A stretch of DNA of 64,000 bases, from positions 1-64,000 of the forward strand of contig JAEZTB010000030.1 of NCBI GenBank assembly GCA_023443745.1, in the 5' to 3' direction. Source of the DNA: Bacillota bacterium. GTDB taxonomy: Bacteria; Bacillota; Clostridia; DSM-8532. The translations under genes and the position numbers were made by a program. The notes under the pieces were generated by a model, which was not told where the DNA came from, ran no database searches, and saw only the letters and a program-made list of their open reading frames with translations. Below, one piece after another: positions 16,101 through 25,214 of the stretch. Numbering within the stretch: position 1 is the first letter of the stretch; each line of letters opens with the position of its first letter.

Positions 16101-19100
16101 GCGGCTGGTATGTGGTCGTCGGTGGAAACATAAAAAACGGCACCACGCCGGTGGTGCTGTATTCAACCGACGGTGTGACCTGGACCAGTGTAACCACCGG
16201 TTTCATTGGCTGCCCCTTTGTTTCGGTGGCTTACGGAGAGGGCGTATTTCTAGCCGCGATGAGCCCCGGTCAGGCTTATAAATTTCAAAAGGATACGGAC
16301 TCCGGTGATGAATTCGTCATAACCCGTGTCACCGACTTGGGCAGCAGCGGTTGCTACCCCACCGATATCGTTTACGCCGGCGGCAGATTCGCTGCGGTGG
16401 GCGGCTACGGCGAGGTCTATCTCTCTTCGGATCAGGGAGTAAACTGGACTATCCTTAAGACCGATTTGGATCAGTACTATTGCTGGGGCATTACTAATGG
16501 CGGCGGTAATCTCGTGGCAGTAGGCGAGAACGGCAAGATCATGGCCTCGGCCGACGGCGGCGTGACCTGGTTCATCCAGCCCTCCGGCCTGACGCTGAAT
16601 CACTATACCAGCAATAATTATATCCGGCTATTTGGAGTTGCGGCCGGCAACAACTGCTTTGTGGCGGTGGGTGAGAACGGCCTGATTCTCCAGTCGGACA
16701 GCTTCACCGTCTCCTTGGATGCCGACATCAATGACGTCGAGCTAGCCGAGAGATCGCTGTATAAAACTCATATCTATGGCAGCGGTTCCAATCAAAGCGA
16801 TAGCCAAATTGTCGCGGACATGAACCTGATGACCAGCTTGAATAGGGGAACCACCGTTGCTTGGGTCAGCAGCAAGCCGCAAGTTATCTCAGCCGACGGC
16901 AAGGTAACCCGCCCAGCCTTCGGTGCAGGCGATCAGGGAGTCTACCTCACCGCCACCATTACCAAAGGCACCGCTTCCGCCACCAGAAGCTTTATCGTGG
17001 TCGTTAGTGAGGCGGAAAACCCCGACATTGCTGATGTGAGCGCGGCAGCAGCAGCTTTGACCTTCGACACGATCAAAGCAGGCAATAGTGCAACCAACAA
17101 CATCACCTCAAATTTGACTCTGCCTGATATCGGGGCTAACGGAACGGCCATCAATTGGGCCAGCAGCCAACCAACCACTATCTCAGCCGACGGCACGGTG
17201 ACACTCCCGGCAGAGGGCTCGGCAGATGTTTCGGTCACACTGACCGCCACCATTTCCAAAGGTGAAGCCAGTCAAACTAAAACATTCTATCTGGTGGTTA
17301 AGGCAGCTAGCCCAAGCTACTCAATCACCGTGAACTCTGGCACGGCAGATAAGTCAACCGCAACAGCGGGTACGGTTGTTACCATTACTGCCAATCCTCC
17401 GAAACCCGGTGAGTGTTTCGAAGGATGGACCTATTCACCGATTAACCTTTCCTTTGTCAGCGGCACAGGCGTAAAAGACGCCACAGCGCACTTTATTATG
17501 CCTGCACAGGTGGTTATGCTGACAGCTACCTATGAGCCCCTGCCCGTCGATACCTTCTCCATCACCGTCCAGACCGACGGCAACGGTATGGCAAACGCAA
17601 AAGTCAATTCGAATAATGTCACTTCGGCGACAGCAGGCACAGAGATCACAGTGACCGCTACACCAAACAGCGGCTATCGTTTCAAGGAGTGGCAAGTGGT
17701 CAGCGGTGGTGTGAGCATTATAGAAAACAAGTTCACCATGCCTGCTGCAGATATAACCATAAAGGCAATTTTTGAGCAGATTCCCGCAAACTCCTACACG
17801 GTGACGGTAAACGGTAGCCATGCGGGGACTACCGGTGCCGGTAGCTATGTGCAGGGGGCGACTGTTACCGTTCACGCGGGAAGCCGCAGCGGTTACAGCT
17901 TCGCAGGCTGGACTTCATCGGACATCGTGGCCTTTGCCAATGCAAACAGCACCACCACCACCTTTACCATGCCGGCAAAGAATGTGACAGTTACAGCCAC
18001 ATGGAGTTATAATGGCGGTTCGAGTGACGACGATGATAGCTCCGATGAGCCGACAGTCACTCCCCTACCCCTACCCAAAGCAGAGGTTTTGGATTCAGAG
18101 GGTAACTCAACCAGTACAGTCCCTGTCCTTCTGGATAAAAACACAGGCCTTGCAACAGTGGAAGTGAATAGCAGCCTATTGACCGGTGCCTTTGATCAAT
18201 CAGAAATAGACGAACGCGGCATTAAAAGGATAGAGATCGAGATTCCTGAAATATCCGGAGCGAAATCCTATGCTTTGGTACTGCCTGCCAGCGCTCTGAA
18301 CGCTGGTGGCGAATCCAAAACCATTGAACTGAATACGCCACTGTGGACCGTAACTCTTCCGGGCAACATGCTGGAACAGGCCACCGGAGCTCAAAGTGTT
18401 ACACAGACCATAAAATCAGGAGATATCAGCGGTCTGGATCCGGATGTACAGGCATTAATCGGCAACAGGCCGATGATCGAATTGAGTCTTGAGGTGGACG
18501 GACAACAGTTTTCCTGGAGCAACGAAAAATCCCCTGTAACAGTAACCCTGCCTTACACCCCAACTGCCGAAGAATTGGCCAATCCTGAAAGTATTGTGGT
18601 CTGGTACGTTGACGGCAAAGGTAATGCTGTTTGTATACCCAACGGTTGCTATAACACTGAAACTGGCACCGTGACCTTTACCACCACACATTTCAGCAGC
18701 TTTGCTGTTGGCTATAACCCTGTCAGCTTCAAGGATATATCGGCTAACTCGTGGTACGCCAAGGCGGTCTCCTTTATTTCGGCAAGAAATATTACCTCGG
18801 GGACAGGCAACGGCAATTTTAGTCCTGAGTTAGTGCTGACAAGAGGGCAATTTATTGTCATGCTGATGAGGGCTTATAGCATAGCCCCTGATACTAATCC
18901 CGATAACAACTTCGCAGACGCAAACAATCTCTGGTATGCTGGTTATCTGTCTGCGGCAAAGAGACTTGGTATAACAGCAGGCACCGGGAACAACATGTTC
19001 GGGCCCGAAAGAGAAATCACCCGTCAGGAGATGTTTACGCTTCTGTACAATGCACTTAAAGCAATCAACAGCCTTCCTGGCGGTAATTCCGGGAAATCTC

Positions 19101-19273
19101 TTTCAGACTTTACGGATGCAGCAGAGATAGCCCCTTGGGCAAAAGAAGCCATGAAGCTGCTTGTTGAAACCGATACAATCACCGGCAGCGGCGGTAGGCT
19201 TAACCCAGCCGGCACCACGACCAGAGCCCAAATAGCCCAGGTACTATACAATTTGTTATCAAAGCAAAACTGA
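13154..19273 (+). CDS. Giant SLH surface protein with 14 propeller repeats
   Basis: A 2039-aa secreted protein. Start ATG at 13154 with AAAGGAG. Order of domains (approximate residues): signal peptide 1-30; SwmB/Ig-like region 30-130; putative Ig domain (FAATGGTGPYKF) 134-222; Ig-like 225-570; 14 repeats of about 43 aa with core VAVG-x-G-x(4)-S-x-DG-x-x-W (575-1182), enough for two seven-bladed beta-propellers; two atrophied bacterial Ig-like domains (VAWVSSKPQVISADGKVT and INWASSQPTTISADGTVT) 1185-1385; three Listeria-type bacterial repeats (YRFKEW, YSFAGW) 1386-1617; an acidic linker (SSDDDDSSDE); a beta-rich region; three SLH domains 1856-2039 that should bind secondary cell-wall polymer. 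It is probably a surface adhesion or binding protein. G+C is visibly higher than in flanking genes. Confidence 0.9.
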   Translation: MRFHATRNRILSVFLAVCLLLSLWPVTASAAAGDPPVLQSAYVLPDGNVQLVFDKEMASPGSGAAGFIVADDMGGNKNVTSATLVSGDTTSILLTLGTTLKGGEAARVIYTPGTVKASDGGLLAAISSFDITNSLPHPTLTAATLTEGTAGSPYTYTFAATGGTGPYKFYLQFGPLPAGLSLGQSTGQLSGTPSTPGTYSFILNVYDANMAFDRETYTLKINPPAPSAGPTIAGAVMDAKNRYITVNFSEGVYGDAAHTTGVDENDFEINFAQHSGKVSGATIRRVEVVGGSPTGGETGAIIQLKLIDGPANGTETITISPKAGSIFNAAGIAAANTESTGPKNLNLLPAQSFAEGYPKVGPPQAVGSKTVVVLAKVVLEGVLSYVALPNNATPPTAQQIKDHADIDGQPVLTWAGQMIGDNIELPITLSSNLDHNTDYDIYLVAEAGNNNFSAVEKLDIRTPPETITVISLADIAGVTAPATGGTPVTTITETEQYTGTVSWSPSVSGSFDVATEYTATITLTPKPGYILTGVAENFFKVAGATAVSNPTDSGVITAVFPETTPTPGGPSGTAAWHTRAPLPSSHIIENIQYVNGKYIAVGEKGTLLTSDDGASWTKTNLKTNFDRLGGVAYGGGRYVLVGYVDYITANIYTSIDAVTWSEPVSIPHLWLHDVAYGAGKFVAVGSDQKVLTSTDGVSWTTYAVTYPIGQETIMQSIVYSDIKGKFVAVGTRSNTGQNFRGKILTSVDGITWTVTYSDPSYSLWDVTYGNGSFVAVGGRSDTINDSNPYFLATSGDGETWTRPVTSPSYATLRSVEFDGNRFIAAGSTLPSSSGTAFTVTSTNAVSWTDKTHGGLSGFYAAASQDTRIVATNNYGNIYTSDDEGTSWSYRTLGTTKTLKDVAYGSSLYVAVGDAGTIQSSPDGQTWTIQASGTMENLNKVDYLGGQFIAVGKNGTLLTSPNGTNWTPRASGTTLELKGIAYGSGWYVVVGGNIKNGTTPVVLYSTDGVTWTSVTTGFIGCPFVSVAYGEGVFLAAMSPGQAYKFQKDTDSGDEFVITRVTDLGSSGCYPTDIVYAGGRFAAVGGYGEVYLSSDQGVNWTILKTDLDQYYCWGITNGGGNLVAVGENGKIMASADGGVTWFIQPSGLTLNHYTSNNYIRLFGVAAGNNCFVAVGENGLILQSDSFTVSLDADINDVELAERSLYKTHIYGSGSNQSDSQIVADMNLMTSLNRGTTVAWVSSKPQVISADGKVTRPAFGAGDQGVYLTATITKGTASATRSFIVVVSEAENPDIADVSAAAAALTFDTIKAGNSATNNITSNLTLPDIGANGTAINWASSQPTTISADGTVTLPAEGSADVSVTLTATISKGEASQTKTFYLVVKAASPSYSITVNSGTADKSTATAGTVVTITANPPKPGECFEGWTYSPINLSFVSGTGVKDATAHFIMPAQVVMLTATYEPLPVDTFSITVQTDGNGMANAKVNSNNVTSATAGTEITVTATPNSGYRFKEWQVVSGGVSIIENKFTMPAADITIKAIFEQIPANSYTVTVNGSHAGTTGAGSYVQGATVTVHAGSRSGYSFAGWTSSDIVAFANANSTTTTFTMPAKNVTVTATWSYNGGSSDDDDSSDEPTVTPLPLPKAEVLDSEGNSTSTVPVLLDKNTGLATVEVNSSLLTGAFDQSEIDERGIKRIEIEIPEISGAKSYALVLPASALNAGGESKTIELNTPLWTVTLPGNMLEQATGAQSVTQTIKSGDISGLDPDVQALIGNRPMIELSLEVDGQQFSWSNEKSPVTVTLPYTPTAEELANPESIVVWYVDGKGNAVCIPNGCYNTETGTVTFTTTHFSSFAVGYNPVSFKDISANSWYAKAVSFISARNITSGTGNGNFSPELVLTRGQFIVMLMRAYSIAPDTNPDNNFADANNLWYAGYLSAAKRLGITAGTGNNMFGPEREITRQEMFTLLYNALKAINSLPGGNSGKSLSDFTDAAEIAPWAKEAMKLLVETDTITGSGGRLNPAGTTTRAQIAQVLYNLLSKQN

Positions 19274-19290
19274 TGGATCAGGGGGAGTCA

Positions 19291-19340
19291 GGGGGACGGT
19301 TCTTGTGACTCACTCTTGTAATTCACAAGAACCGTCCCCC
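19291..19340. repeat. GGACGGT inverted repeat, copy 3 (18-bp perfect arms)
   Basis: GGGGGACGGTTCTTGTGA (19291-19308) is perfectly complementary to the arm at 19323-19340, and an outer GGATC/GATCC can extend it. There is no T-run after it, so it is better seen as a dispersed inverted-repeat element than as a simple terminator. It lies between the two SLH genes. Confidence 0.7.
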
Positions 19341-19392
19341 TCCCCGATCCCTTACATCAGCTTTTATTAAAGAATTTTTGGAGGTTGTAGCA

Positions 19393-21339
19393 ATGATGCG
19401 TAAATTATTATCCGTTCTATTAGTCGTGATGGTGCTTGTCTGCGCCATGCCCCTTGCCGCATCGGCAGAGGTTACCCCCCCGAACACCTTTGGTGCACCT
19501 GAGCATTTCGGTGCCAGCCTTTATTACAATGATAGTGTGTATTTCACCTTCAGCGCTTCAGAGGATCTGCGTAATTATATCGAGAAATGGAAAGCGGATG
19601 ACCCCAATAACAATGGAGGCTTAACCATGCGCTTTCAGATCGACTATAGGATAGATAGCGGAAACTGGCATCATACACCGGATTGGGACTCTCCAAAAAC
19701 CGTCCCCGATGGAATCGATGATATGTATTTCGTCTTTGGCTATCAAAATAAGTATAACAGCAATGAAAGGTGGACTATGACCGGTTTATTCCCTGAGGAT
19801 GAGGCTTTGAAGGCTTTCCAGGAGTCCGGATGGGACTATCTTAAGAGCCACTCCATTACCTTCAGGGCTCGTTTTGCAAATTCCTTCGATTATGGAGAAA
19901 CCTTTGTCCTATCGCCCTGGTCCAGAGAGTTCACTCTTTCCGCTAATATTAAGGAAGATTACAATAAGCTCATCAACCACGCTCCCTCATTGGTTTCAGC
20001 GGAGTTAAAGGCAAGACCGAGCGGGGAACCTTATTTCCATGTTAAGCTGGGCAGGATCCCGGGAGATATCCAGGACCTCCACGCCTTGTCAGGAAGTACC
20101 GTGAGGACCGAGATATGGATGAGAAGAGCCGGAGACAAGGACTTCAAGTATATCCATTATGAGTGGGCAAACGAAGAAGCCATTGATATAGATGCACGGG
20201 ACTACTTTTCAGTTGATGGTACAAAGCAAAGCTATGATGCCGAAAGCTACGAAATAAAGGTTCGGTATGCATTGGACCTGAGAGAGTATAAACAATCCGG
20301 CTTTTCTGACAGCACTTCAAACGTCGATATCTATGGTCCCTTCTCCAATGTGATCTCTAATAACATGCCTGCCTGGAGCAATGCCTCCTCGTGGGCCAAC
20401 GCCGATCTTAGCAAGGCTAACGATTATGGCATGATAACAGATCGCCTGAAGGGCGCCGACATGACAAAGCCCATAACCCGTGAAGAATTTGCCGAAATAG
20501 CCGTGAGGTTCTATGAAATGGTTACAGGTAAAGTCGCTGCTCCGCATCCTTCTCAGACCTTTAAGGATACATCAAATCCTGAGATTCTAAAGGCCTTGAA
20601 TCTGCAAATAACGTTTGGTGTCGGGGATGGTACAAAGTTTGAGCCACAATCGACTCTGATCCGGCAGCAAATGGCTGCTATGATCACTCGGACACTGAAA
20701 GCCTGCTATTCCGATATCGTTTTTGATGTAACAGGCCAGCCTGATTTTAAAGATCAGAAGGGTTTTGCCAGCTATGCCATAGAGCCTGCGAAGTTCATGG
20801 CCAAGTACGGAATAACCGTGGGTGATGGAAAAGGCAACTTCTCCCCCAATGACGTTTGCAGCCGCGAGCAGGCCATTGCTTTCCTTATAAGAGCATTTGA
20901 TAAAATAGACACGATCAGAGCCAGCAGCCCGGCGGTACCGAACGGTTCAGTCAACGGGACATGGGTTCTCGGCAACCTGTCAGGCGGAAAATTTAACGCT
21001 GTTTCGGGAAAGTATGAGGGCGGAGCGTCCGGTCTCGGTCAAATATATAACTTTAAGTCAGACGGGACCTACACGGCCCTCGTTATTTGGTCAAATGCAA
21101 TGTTTTTCACAGGAAAGTACAGCATAAAGGGTGACGTGCTCACAGCTACGGAAAGGTATGTCGAGGAAAGCAATGACGACGGCAAGACCTGGGGCGCAAA
21201 AGAAGCATTACCCAATTCATCAGCCTACTTTACCACTGGTACAGATGCTACGGGAAAATACTTGTTGCTTGGCCAGGAAGGTGCAACACCGCCGCTTGTT
21301 GACAGGAAAAATGCATTAAAATACAGTTTTAAAGAATGA
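19393..21339 (+). CDS. SLH-domain surface protein
   Basis: A 648-aa secreted protein. ATG at 19393 follows GGAGG by eight bases, and the signal peptide is MMRKLLSVLLVVMVLVCAM with cleavage probably after AASA (about residue 29). Residues 30-320 form a beta-rich region (FRARFANSFDYGETFVLSPW) with no family I recognise. Residues 332-507 carry three SLH units (ITREEFAEIAVRFYE, LIRQQMAAMITRT, CSREQAIAFLIRAF), unusually placed internally. Residues 516-648 form a C-terminal beta domain (GTWVLGNLSGGKFNAVSGKY) resembling small lipocalin-like modules. It is the second of two adjacent SLH genes, separated from the first by inverted repeat copy 3. Confidence 0.85.
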   Translation: MMRKLLSVLLVVMVLVCAMPLAASAEVTPPNTFGAPEHFGASLYYNDSVYFTFSASEDLRNYIEKWKADDPNNNGGLTMRFQIDYRIDSGNWHHTPDWDSPKTVPDGIDDMYFVFGYQNKYNSNERWTMTGLFPEDEALKAFQESGWDYLKSHSITFRARFANSFDYGETFVLSPWSREFTLSANIKEDYNKLINHAPSLVSAELKARPSGEPYFHVKLGRIPGDIQDLHALSGSTVRTEIWMRRAGDKDFKYIHYEWANEEAIDIDARDYFSVDGTKQSYDAESYEIKVRYALDLREYKQSGFSDSTSNVDIYGPFSNVISNNMPAWSNASSWANADLSKANDYGMITDRLKGADMTKPITREEFAEIAVRFYEMVTGKVAAPHPSQTFKDTSNPEILKALNLQITFGVGDGTKFEPQSTLIRQQMAAMITRTLKACYSDIVFDVTGQPDFKDQKGFASYAIEPAKFMAKYGITVGDGKGNFSPNDVCSREQAIAFLIRAFDKIDTIRASSPAVPNGSVNGTWVLGNLSGGKFNAVSGKYEGGASGLGQIYNFKSDGTYTALVIWSNAMFFTGKYSIKGDVLTATERYVEESNDDGKTWGAKEALPNSSAYFTTGTDATGKYLLLGQEGATPPLVDRKNALKYSFKE

Positions 21340-21365
21340 ACCGGGTGGAGAATCCCAGTAAGAAA

Positions 21366-21394
21366 AAAGGACAAGGTGCGAAACCTTGTCCTTT
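21366..21394. terminator. Convergent terminator of the SLH and PFOR genes
   Basis: AAAGGACAAGGT (21366-21377) pairs with ACCTTGTCCTTT (21383-21394). It is flanked by A residues on the left and T-rich sequence on the right, so it can work in both directions for the converging genes. Confidence 0.75.
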
Positions 21395-21408
21395 CATTGC
21401 TTTATTAC

Positions 21409-24400
21409 TTATTCAGACTTAGCCATTCTCTTATAGTTTTCAAGTCTTTCTTTGGCGTTGTTCTCAGCAGCCTGGAAGAGCTCATCGGCTACATCCGGGA
21501 AGGTCTGCTTCAGCGAGGTGTAACGCACTTCGCTCTTAATGAATTCCTGGAAGCTTCCGGTAGGATCCTTGGAATCAAGAACGAACGGATTCTTGCCCTG
21601 ATCCTTGAGTTCAGGAACATAGCGCCACAGGTGCCAGTAGCCTGACTCTACAGCCTGCTTCTCCCTGGTCTGGGTTCTGGACATGCCGCCCTTAATACCA
21701 TGGTTGATGCAAGGAGCGTAAGCAATGATAAGTGAAGGACCTTTATGAGCTTCAGCTTCCTGAATAGCCTTCATGAATTGATTCATGTTGGCTCCCATGG
21801 CAACCTGAGCAACATAGACATATCCATAGGTAGCAGCAATCATACCAAGGTCTTTCTTCTTAATGCGCTTACCTGAGGCTGCAAACTTGGCAACAGCTGC
21901 AGTAGGCGTACTCTTGGAAGCTTGACCGCCGGTATTGGAGTAAATCTCGGTATCAAATACCAGGACATTGAGATCTTCTCCGGAGGCCAGAACATGGTCA
22001 AGACCGCCGTAACCGATATCATAGGCCCAACCGTCTCCACCAAGAATCCACTGGGATTTCTTAATGAAGAAATCACGCTTTTTGCTCAGATCTTCAACAA
22101 TCTTATCGCACTCTTCACAGCAAGGCTTGTAGTTGTCAAGTGCTTCATTAAGGGCCTTTGAAGCCTTCTTGGAGCTTTCTGCATCTTCCTTGCCGGCAAT
22201 CCATGCTTCTGCCGCAGCTTTTAGATCAGCAGGAACATCTTTTGCAACTATATTCTTAAGCTGCATCTCGATATTTTCACGAATCTGCTTAACACCAAGC
22301 ACCATGCCCAAGCCGTATTCAGCATTATCCTCAAAGAGGGAGTTCGCCCATGAAGGACCCTTTCCTTCCTTGTTTGTTGCGTAAACGGTAGCAGGAGCCG
22401 ATCCACCCCAAATGGAGGAACAGCCTGTGGCATTGGCGATCATCATACGGTCACCGAACAGCTGGGTTACAGCCTTGATATAAGGTGTTTCGCCGCAGCC
22501 TGCACAAGCACCGCTGAACTGGATGAGGGGCTGGGAGAACTGGCTGTTTTTCACTGTGTTCAATGGAGCAAGACTGTCCTTATAGGAGACATTCTTCTCA
22601 ATATAATCCCAGTTGGCAAGCTCCTTCTCCTGGGATTCCAGAGGCTTCATAACAAGGGCTTTCTCCTTGGCAGGACAGACGTCGGCACAGTTGCCGCAAC
22701 CGGTACAGTCCATGGTAGAAACCTGAATCTTGTATTCAAGGCCTTTAAACTGAGGACCTTGAGCAGGAATAGTGGTTAAGGTGTCAGGCGCATTCTTCTT
22801 TTCTTCCGCATTCAGAAGGAAAGGACGAATAACGGCGTGAGGGCAAACAAAAGAACATTGATTACATTGGATACAGTTCTGTGGCTGCCATTCGGGAACC
22901 GACACAGCAATACCGCGCTTCTCATAAGCAGAGGTACCTGTGGGGAAGGTGCCGTCTTCAGCACCCTTGAAGGCACTGACAGGAAGGTTGTCGCCCTTCT
23001 GTGCATTCATAGGCTCCATGACCTTTGTAATGAATTCAGGCTTGTTTGTGTTCAGCTCAACAGGAGTATCCTGGGCAGTCTTCCAGCTCTCAGGAACATT
23101 GATTTTAACTAAAGACTCAATGCCTCTGTCAACAGCCTTGTAGTTCATGTCAACAATGGCTTGACCCTTATTACCATAGGATTTGACTATAGAATCCTTA
23201 AGGTACTTAACAGCATCATCAAGAGGAATAACATTAGCCAGCTTAAAGAACGCAGACTGCATGATCATATTAATACGGTTGCCAAGACCGATTTCGTTAG
23301 CGATATCGGTAGCATTGATGGTATAGAAATTGATGTTATCACTGGCAATTTGTCTCTTGAGGTCGGCAGGAAGCTTTTCATCGAGCTCTGCATCACTCCA
23401 TTGGCAATTCAATACGAATGTGCCACCCTTTTTGAGGCTGCCAATGAGATCATACTTACCCACATAGGATTGGTTATGGCAGGCAATATAATCGGCTTCA
23501 TCAATGAGATATGTAGAACGAATCTTAGCCTTTCCAAAACGCAGATGGGAAACGGTGATACCGCCCGATTTCTTGGAATCGTAGTAGAAATAGCCCTGAG
23601 CATACATATCTGTCATATCGCCGATAATCTTGATGGCGCTCTTGTTGGCACCGACAGTACCGTCTGAGCCCAAGCCCCAGAACTTGCAGCGAATGGCGCC
23701 CTTGTCTTCGGTAACAATTCTCTCGCCTACAGGAAGAGAAAGACCGGTGACGTCATCAACAATACCAATGGTGAAACCATCCTTGGGAGCAGCAGACTTA
23801 AGATTCTCATAGACAGCAAGAATCTGATTGGGCTTGGTGTCCTTGGAGCCAAGACCATAGCGGCCGCCAACGATAAGGGGTTTGTTGGCTACATCATAAT
23901 AGAGTGACTTAACATCAAGATACAGGGGTTCACCAAGAGCACCGGGCTCTTTTGTTCTATCAAGAACAGCAATTTTCTTAACGGACTTAGGCATTGCGTC
24001 GAAGAAATACTTAGAGGAGAAAGGTCTGTAAAGATGTACCTTGAGTACGCCCACCTTTTCACCTTTTGCTCTTAAGTAATCAATAACCTCTTCACAAGTC
24101 TCGGTTACGGAACCCATGGCAACAATAACATTTTCAGCATCAGGATCGCCATAATAGTTGAAGGGCTTATAATCACGGCCTGTAAGAGCAGACATTTGCT
24201 TCATATAATCATTTACGATGTCAGGAATGGCATCATAGTATGTATTGCTGGCTTCTCTTGCCTGGAAAAAGATATCCGGATTCTGTGCGGTACCGCGTGT
24301 TACAGGATGCTCAGGATTGAGGGCACGGTTTCTGAATTCTTCTAACGCCTTCCAATCCAGCATTTTAGCAAGATCAGCGTAGTCAAGGACTTCGATCTTC

Positions 24401-24942
24401 TGAACTTCCGCAGAGGTTCTGAAACCATCAAAGAAGTTGACAAATGGAACGCGGCCTTTAATGGAGGCCAAGTGAGCAACGCCTGCCAAATCCATGACTT
24501 CCTGAACGCTTCCTTCAGCAAGCATTGCAAAACCGGTCTGGCGGCAAGCCATAACGTCGGAATGATCGCCAAAGATTGAGAGTGCGTGTGATGCTATAGC
24601 ACGTGCGGAAACATGGAATACACTGGGTAGAAGCTCACCAGCGATTTTGTACATGTTAGGAATCATGAGTAGTAAGCCCTGGGATGCAGTGTAGGTGGTT
24701 GTTAGGGCTCCGGCTTGGAGTGAGCCGTGAACCGCACCGGCAGCACCGGCTTCTGATTGCATTTCAACTACCTTGACAGGCTGGCCGAAAATATTTTTCT
24801 GGCCGCGGGCTGCCCACTCATCGGTTGATTCAGCCATAGTTGAGGATGGTGTGATAGGATAAATTGCGGCAACTTCGGTAAAAGCATACGCCACGTGAGC
24901 GGCGGCGGTATTACCATCCATAGTCTTCATTTTTTTTGCCAT
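21409..24942 (-). CDS. nifJ: Pyruvate:ferredoxin (flavodoxin) oxidoreductase
   Basis: A 1177-aa single-chain PFOR, the normal length. It oxidises pyruvate with CoA to acetyl-CoA, CO2 and reduced ferredoxin. Visible parts in order: N-terminal pyrimidine-binding region (AAIYPITPSSTMAE); middle domains; two [4Fe-4S] motifs, CIQCNQCSFVCP (about 694) and CTGCGNCADVCP (about 747); thiamine-diphosphate domain with SGACAGCGETPYIK (about 812) supplying a proximal cluster ligand, and GGDGWAYDIGYGG. AAGGAGG precedes the ATG. It is monocistronic and divergent from the rhomboid gene. It gives the main evidence that the host is a fermentative anaerobe. Confidence 0.97.
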   Translation of the reverse strand: MAKKMKTMDGNTAAAHVAYAFTEVAAIYPITPSSTMAESTDEWAARGQKNIFGQPVKVVEMQSEAGAAGAVHGSLQAGALTTTYTASQGLLLMIPNMYKIAGELLPSVFHVSARAIASHALSIFGDHSDVMACRQTGFAMLAEGSVQEVMDLAGVAHLASIKGRVPFVNFFDGFRTSAEVQKIEVLDYADLAKMLDWKALEEFRNRALNPEHPVTRGTAQNPDIFFQAREASNTYYDAIPDIVNDYMKQMSALTGRDYKPFNYYGDPDAENVIVAMGSVTETCEEVIDYLRAKGEKVGVLKVHLYRPFSSKYFFDAMPKSVKKIAVLDRTKEPGALGEPLYLDVKSLYYDVANKPLIVGGRYGLGSKDTKPNQILAVYENLKSAAPKDGFTIGIVDDVTGLSLPVGERIVTEDKGAIRCKFWGLGSDGTVGANKSAIKIIGDMTDMYAQGYFYYDSKKSGGITVSHLRFGKAKIRSTYLIDEADYIACHNQSYVGKYDLIGSLKKGGTFVLNCQWSDAELDEKLPADLKRQIASDNINFYTINATDIANEIGLGNRINMIMQSAFFKLANVIPLDDAVKYLKDSIVKSYGNKGQAIVDMNYKAVDRGIESLVKINVPESWKTAQDTPVELNTNKPEFITKVMEPMNAQKGDNLPVSAFKGAEDGTFPTGTSAYEKRGIAVSVPEWQPQNCIQCNQCSFVCPHAVIRPFLLNAEEKKNAPDTLTTIPAQGPQFKGLEYKIQVSTMDCTGCGNCADVCPAKEKALVMKPLESQEKELANWDYIEKNVSYKDSLAPLNTVKNSQFSQPLIQFSGACAGCGETPYIKAVTQLFGDRMMIANATGCSSIWGGSAPATVYATNKEGKGPSWANSLFEDNAEYGLGMVLGVKQIRENIEMQLKNIVAKDVPADLKAAAEAWIAGKEDAESSKKASKALNEALDNYKPCCEECDKIVEDLSKKRDFFIKKSQWILGGDGWAYDIGYGGLDHVLASGEDLNVLVFDTEIYSNTGGQASKSTPTAAVAKFAASGKRIKKKDLGMIAATYGYVYVAQVAMGANMNQFMKAIQEAEAHKGPSLIIAYAPCINHGIKGGMSRTQTREKQAVESGYWHLWRYVPELKDQGKNPFVLDSKDPTGSFQEFIKSEVRYTSLKQTFPDVADELFQAAENNAKERLENYKRMAKSE

Positions 24943-25214
24943 GTTTTTCCCTCCTTGAATTTATACAATAATGTACTTTGTATACACATTAAAATAGTTT
25001 CGCCCCTTATTAACATGGACGTTCAGAAAATATTATATCACATTTTTCTACTCTAACAAGTAAAAAATTGTTTCTATCTGAAAATGCGAATTGCAGTTAA
25101 TTCTAAAAAGCAGAATTTAGGGGAACAAAGCTTAAATAGTGGAAAACGAAAGAAATATCAGGTAAAATAGCAATATATTCTCAGTCTATAGGATTGTATG
25201 CTGGAGGGGCGCTA

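Noticed and set aside
13058..18691. Many long antisense and alternate-frame ORFs within the SLH gene
   Set aside because: They arise from the G+C-rich, stop-poor composition of the real gene; none has a ribosome-binding site or recognisable domain.
19291..19340. Simple intrinsic terminator of the giant SLH gene
   Set aside because: The stem is excellent but it is followed by TCCCCGATCC instead of a T-run, and the arms match repeats elsewhere.
22837..23812. Plus-strand ORFs inside the PFOR gene
   Set aside because: They lie wholly opposite a highly conserved 1177-aa enzyme and read as low-information shadow proteins.
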